From: Streptomyces sp. NBC_01224
GTDB lineage: Bacteria; Actinomycetota; Actinomycetes; Streptomycetales; Streptomycetaceae
Assembly (NCBI RefSeq): GCF_036002945.1
Contig: NZ_CP108529.1
Location: forward strand, 9,295,001-9,359,000
Direction: 5' to 3'
DNA length: 64,000 nt
In this document: positions 61,835-64,000 of the stretch, piece after piece
Numbering within the stretch: the stretch's first letter is position 1
Layout of the letters: each line of letters opens with the position of its first letter
Program-made: the position numbers and the translations under genes
Notes under the pieces: generated by a model
Told to the model about the DNA's origin: nothing
What the model saw: the letters and a program-made list of their open reading frames with translations, nothing else
Database searches by the model: none

Positions 61835-62880
61835 ATGACCCGTCGTCTGCTGTGTCCGCCCGCACCGGGCCCGCTGGAAGCTTACGCCGCACGCTTCGAT
61901 GACCTGTTCTCCACATGGGCACAGCGCCGTGGGTTCCGCGAGTACCTGACCGGGCTGCTGCTGCCGCGGGACCGCAACAAGACGCTGACCTGCCTGGCCG
62001 GCACCGAACTCGTCGTCGGGGCCCAGCACCCCTCGGTGCAGCGGCTGCAGTTGTTCTTGTCCGAGTCGACGTGGGACCACGAGCAGGTCAACGCCCGCCG
62101 GGTGGAACTGCTGCTGGCCGACCCCGCGACCGCGCCGCACCCGGGCGGGGTGCTGGTGATCGATGACTCCGGGGACCGTAAGGACGGGAAGGCGACCGCG
62201 CACATCGGACGGCAGTGGCTGGGCCGACTGGGCAAGACCGACAACGGCATCGTGACCGTGACCACCTGCTGGGCGGACGAGAACCTCTACTACCCGCTGC
62301 ACGCCGTGCCCTACAGCCCCGCCCATCACTTCCCCAAGGGCAAGAGCGACCCCGGCTTCCGCACGAAGCTCCAGATCGCCGCCGAACTGGCCCGCAGCGC
62401 GAAGGGCGCCGGGGTGGCCTTCCGGGCGGTGGCCGCCGACTGCGCCTACGGTGACCAGGACGGCTTCCGCAGGGAACTCGACCAGGCGGGACTGCCGTTC
62501 GTGATGGCCCTCAAACCGAGCCACGGTACCTGGGCCTACGGCGTGGACGCCTACACCCCTGTTGACGCCGCCCGCGCCCTGAGCTGGACGGACCCCAAGC
62601 ATCCCGGGGACTGGACCGCGTCGAGCGCACCTTCCGCGACGGACACACCGAGACATGGTGGGCCGCCGACGCCTGCCTGGGCTGGTGGGGACCGGACGGC
62701 CTCACCCGCCTCGTCGTGGCCACCACCGAGCCGGCCACCCTGCCCGCGCGGACCACCTGGTATCTGGCCACCGACCTGCCCCGCCCCGGCGGTCCTCGCG
62801 AGGCCGACAGCCCCGAACCGGCCGCCGACCTGTATGAAGTCGTCCGGATCTACGGCATCAGGCACTGGATCGAGCAAAGC
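61835..62880 (+). pseudogene. IS701-family transposase, frameshifted and truncated
   Basis: From ATG 61835: APGPLEAYAARFDDLFSTWA, RRGFREYLTGLLLPRDRNKT, GGVLVIDDSGDRKDGKATAH, GIVTVTTCWADENLYYPLHA, and FRAVAADCAYGDQDGFRREL carry the catalytic Asp residues. At about 62612 the frame shifts; VERTFRDGHTETWWAADACL, LTRLVVATTEPATLPARTTW and VVRIYGIRHWIEQS continue in another frame and stop abruptly at 62880, just before the conserved YKQVKDELGW block would be expected. Confidence 0.85.
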
Positions 62881-62882
62881 CA

Positions 62883-63547
62883 TGCACACCCACGGCCGCC
62901 CCGCCTACGGCTGCGGCTTCTTCGGCGGCCGCCGGTGGGGAGAAGCGCCGCCCGGCGAAGGCGAGCTGATGAGCCGGCATTGGCTCGGGCGCGGGCCCGT
63001 ATGCCAGGCTCCAGCCGTCGTCCGGTTCTTCGCGAAGGTGCAGGCGCAGGGCGTCCGTGCACTCGTCCAGGCCGCGCGCGGGCTCCGGCACGCTGCTCAG
63101 ACGGGTCTTGAGTTCGTCCAGCCAGTCGTCCTCCGGGCTGGTGCTGTCGCCTTGCCAGCCCACCGCGTTGCTTAGCCCGGGCGCGGCGAGCCGTTCACGG
63201 ACGAGAGCCAGGGCCGCTTCTGCCGCAGGCCGGGAATCCTCCAGCGGTCGGACGGCCTCGGCATGGGCCCGCGCGCAATCCGAGTCATTCCCCACGGCTT
63301 CGGTGTGGGCCGTGCGGTGGGCAGCCAGTTGTGCGACTGCCTCCGCGTGGGCCTGGTCGGCAGCTGCGACTGCCTGTTCGAGGTCGAGCCCGCTGAGGTC
63401 GCTTCGCTGTCTGCATGCTTCCAACGCTGCCTCGGCGTCGGCGGCCCGCCGGTGACTCTCCTCGGCCTGGGCGCGGTCTTCCTGGGCAGCCTGTGCCGCG
63501 GCCTGCAGCCCGGCTCCAGGGTGCTTGAGCTGCGGTCTGTACGCCAA
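62883..63547 (-). CDS. Coiled-coil ORF next to the IS701 remnant
   Basis: 229 codons from ATG 63547. Most of the chain is Ala/Glu/Arg-rich heptad sequence, for example AAQAAQEDRAQAEESHRRAA, ALEACRQRSDLSGLDLEQAV, AAADQAHAEAVAQLAAHRTA, like the long helices of SMC- or cytoskeleton-like proteins. The C-terminal 25 residues are low-complexity, and the frame meets the IS701 breakpoint at 62880, so the end is probably foreign. Could be a truncated larger gene. Confidence 0.45.
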
Positions 63548-63640
63548 GCCTGTGAACGAGTCCTCTGGGCTGGGGTGTCTGACACCCTCCCCTGGTCAAA
63601 ATGCGTTGGCGAGGGATTCACCCGGTGGCAGGATGGCTCG

Positions 63641-64000
63641 GTGAATATGGCACAGAACCAGAGAGCCCCTGTCGTGCGTCCCATCACCGACTCCGACATT
63701 CCCACCGCGGTCGATACCCTCGCCCGCGCCTTCGCCGACTACCCCTACACGCGGCACGTGATCGCAGCGGACGATCACGAGGACCGGATCCGGCAGTCCC
63801 AGGAGCTGTGCCTGACCCGCATCGGCATGGTGTACGGCCGAGTCTGGGTCGCCGACGAAGGCCGCGCCGTGGCTGTCTGGGCCATTCCCGGCCAGGATCC
63901 CTCGCCCGCCTTCGCTGAACTCGGGCCGACCCTCGGCGAACTCAGCGGCGACCGGGCCGCCGCTTCCGCGGCCGCGGAAGCGGCCATTGCCCCGAACCGG
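63641..64000 (+). CDS. GNAT-family N-acetyltransferase (partial, runs off the window)
   Basis: The first 120 codons from GTG 63641 (ATG 63647 is equally possible; GGCAGGATGG upstream). VVRPITDSDIPTAVDTLARA, FADYPYTRHVIAADDHEDRI and VYGRVWVADEGRAVAVWAIP are the N-terminal half of a GNAT domain. The acetyl-CoA loop lies beyond the window. Confidence 0.8.
   Translation, partial: MNMAQNQRAPVVRPITDSDIPTAVDTLARAFADYPYTRHVIAADDHEDRIRQSQELCLTRIGMVYGRVWVADEGRAVAVWAIPGQDPSPAFAELGPTLGELSGDRAAASAAAEAAIAPNR

Noticed and set aside
1..64000. Secondary-metabolite cluster
   Set aside because: The monooxygenase, cupin, aminotransferase, BtrH-like and VOC genes are far apart, each with its own regulator, and there is no PKS, NRPS, terpene or RiPP core enzyme.

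Overview
High G+C DNA with Streptomyces-type gene content: DUF6191, DUF6223 and DUF6479 families, FBP-domain proteins, LuxR/AAA and TetR regulators, and leaderless promoters with TANNNT boxes 7 nt before the ATG. I read it as accessory DNA of a Streptomyces-like actinomycete, such as a chromosome arm or large plasmid. No rRNA, tRNA, core housekeeping gene or PKS/NRPS cluster was seen. At least fifteen transposon or recombinase fragments and about fifteen decayed host genes lie among short runs of intact genes.

Layout. 0-9.5 kb: intact IS1380-type element with a CTAG target duplication, two-repeat type I-E CRISPR relic, methyltransferase, aldo/keto reductase, secreted protein, DUF393 gene broken by an IS21 scrap, DUF6191 gene, TetR/FAD-monooxygenase divergon, second TetR gene. 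9.5-16.5 kb: duplicated FBP/TetR divergent module with a conserved 21-bp palindrome, one TetR copy having lost its middle; a gene graveyard; an intact GDSL esterase; back-to-back aminotransferase and LysR remnants. 17-23.3 kb: the most interesting system, an alpha/beta hydrolase overlapping by one base a 1,470-residue caspase-NTPase-WD40 protein. 23.7-28 kb: membrane protein, MerR/BtrH-like pair, a 134-bp MITE-like element, secreted trypsin-like protease. 28-32.3 kb: nested IS5, ISL3, IS3 and IS21 remnants around a DUF1062 pseudogene. 32.4-33.5 kb: orphan WD40 protein.

33.85-37.7 kb: an apparently complete three-gene tyrosine-recombinase element (catalytic recombinase, small DNA-binding-like protein, zinc-ribbon recombinase-like protein) carrying a GNAT acetyltransferase. 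Its ends can be placed because a decayed relative lies at 49.09-51.16 kb. 38-48.5 kb: IS5, Tn554-like, ISAzo13 and Tn3 scraps, a HEAT-repeat protein, MarR/cupin divergon, intact IS630-type element, broken MerR and LysR genes, and an in-frame oxidoreductase/alpha-beta hydrolase chimera. 49-56.8 kb: decayed recombinase element around a PPOX/SDR pair, resolvase with an amber codon, a VOC-AraC-VOC-DUF1801 cluster whose two VOC promoters share a motif at identical spacing, Tn3 and integrase remnants. 56.9-64 kb: DUF6223 gene divergent from a NarL-type two-component system, ISL3 remnant, small membrane protein plus HTH regulator, IS701 remnant, coiled-coil ORF, and the start of a GNAT gene.

Two sets of genes look able to work together. 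One is the hydrolase/caspase-STAND pair, a candidate signal-dependent conflict or cell-suicide module. The other is the recombinase element with its cargo. Family names come from recognising motifs by eye; no database search was possible.
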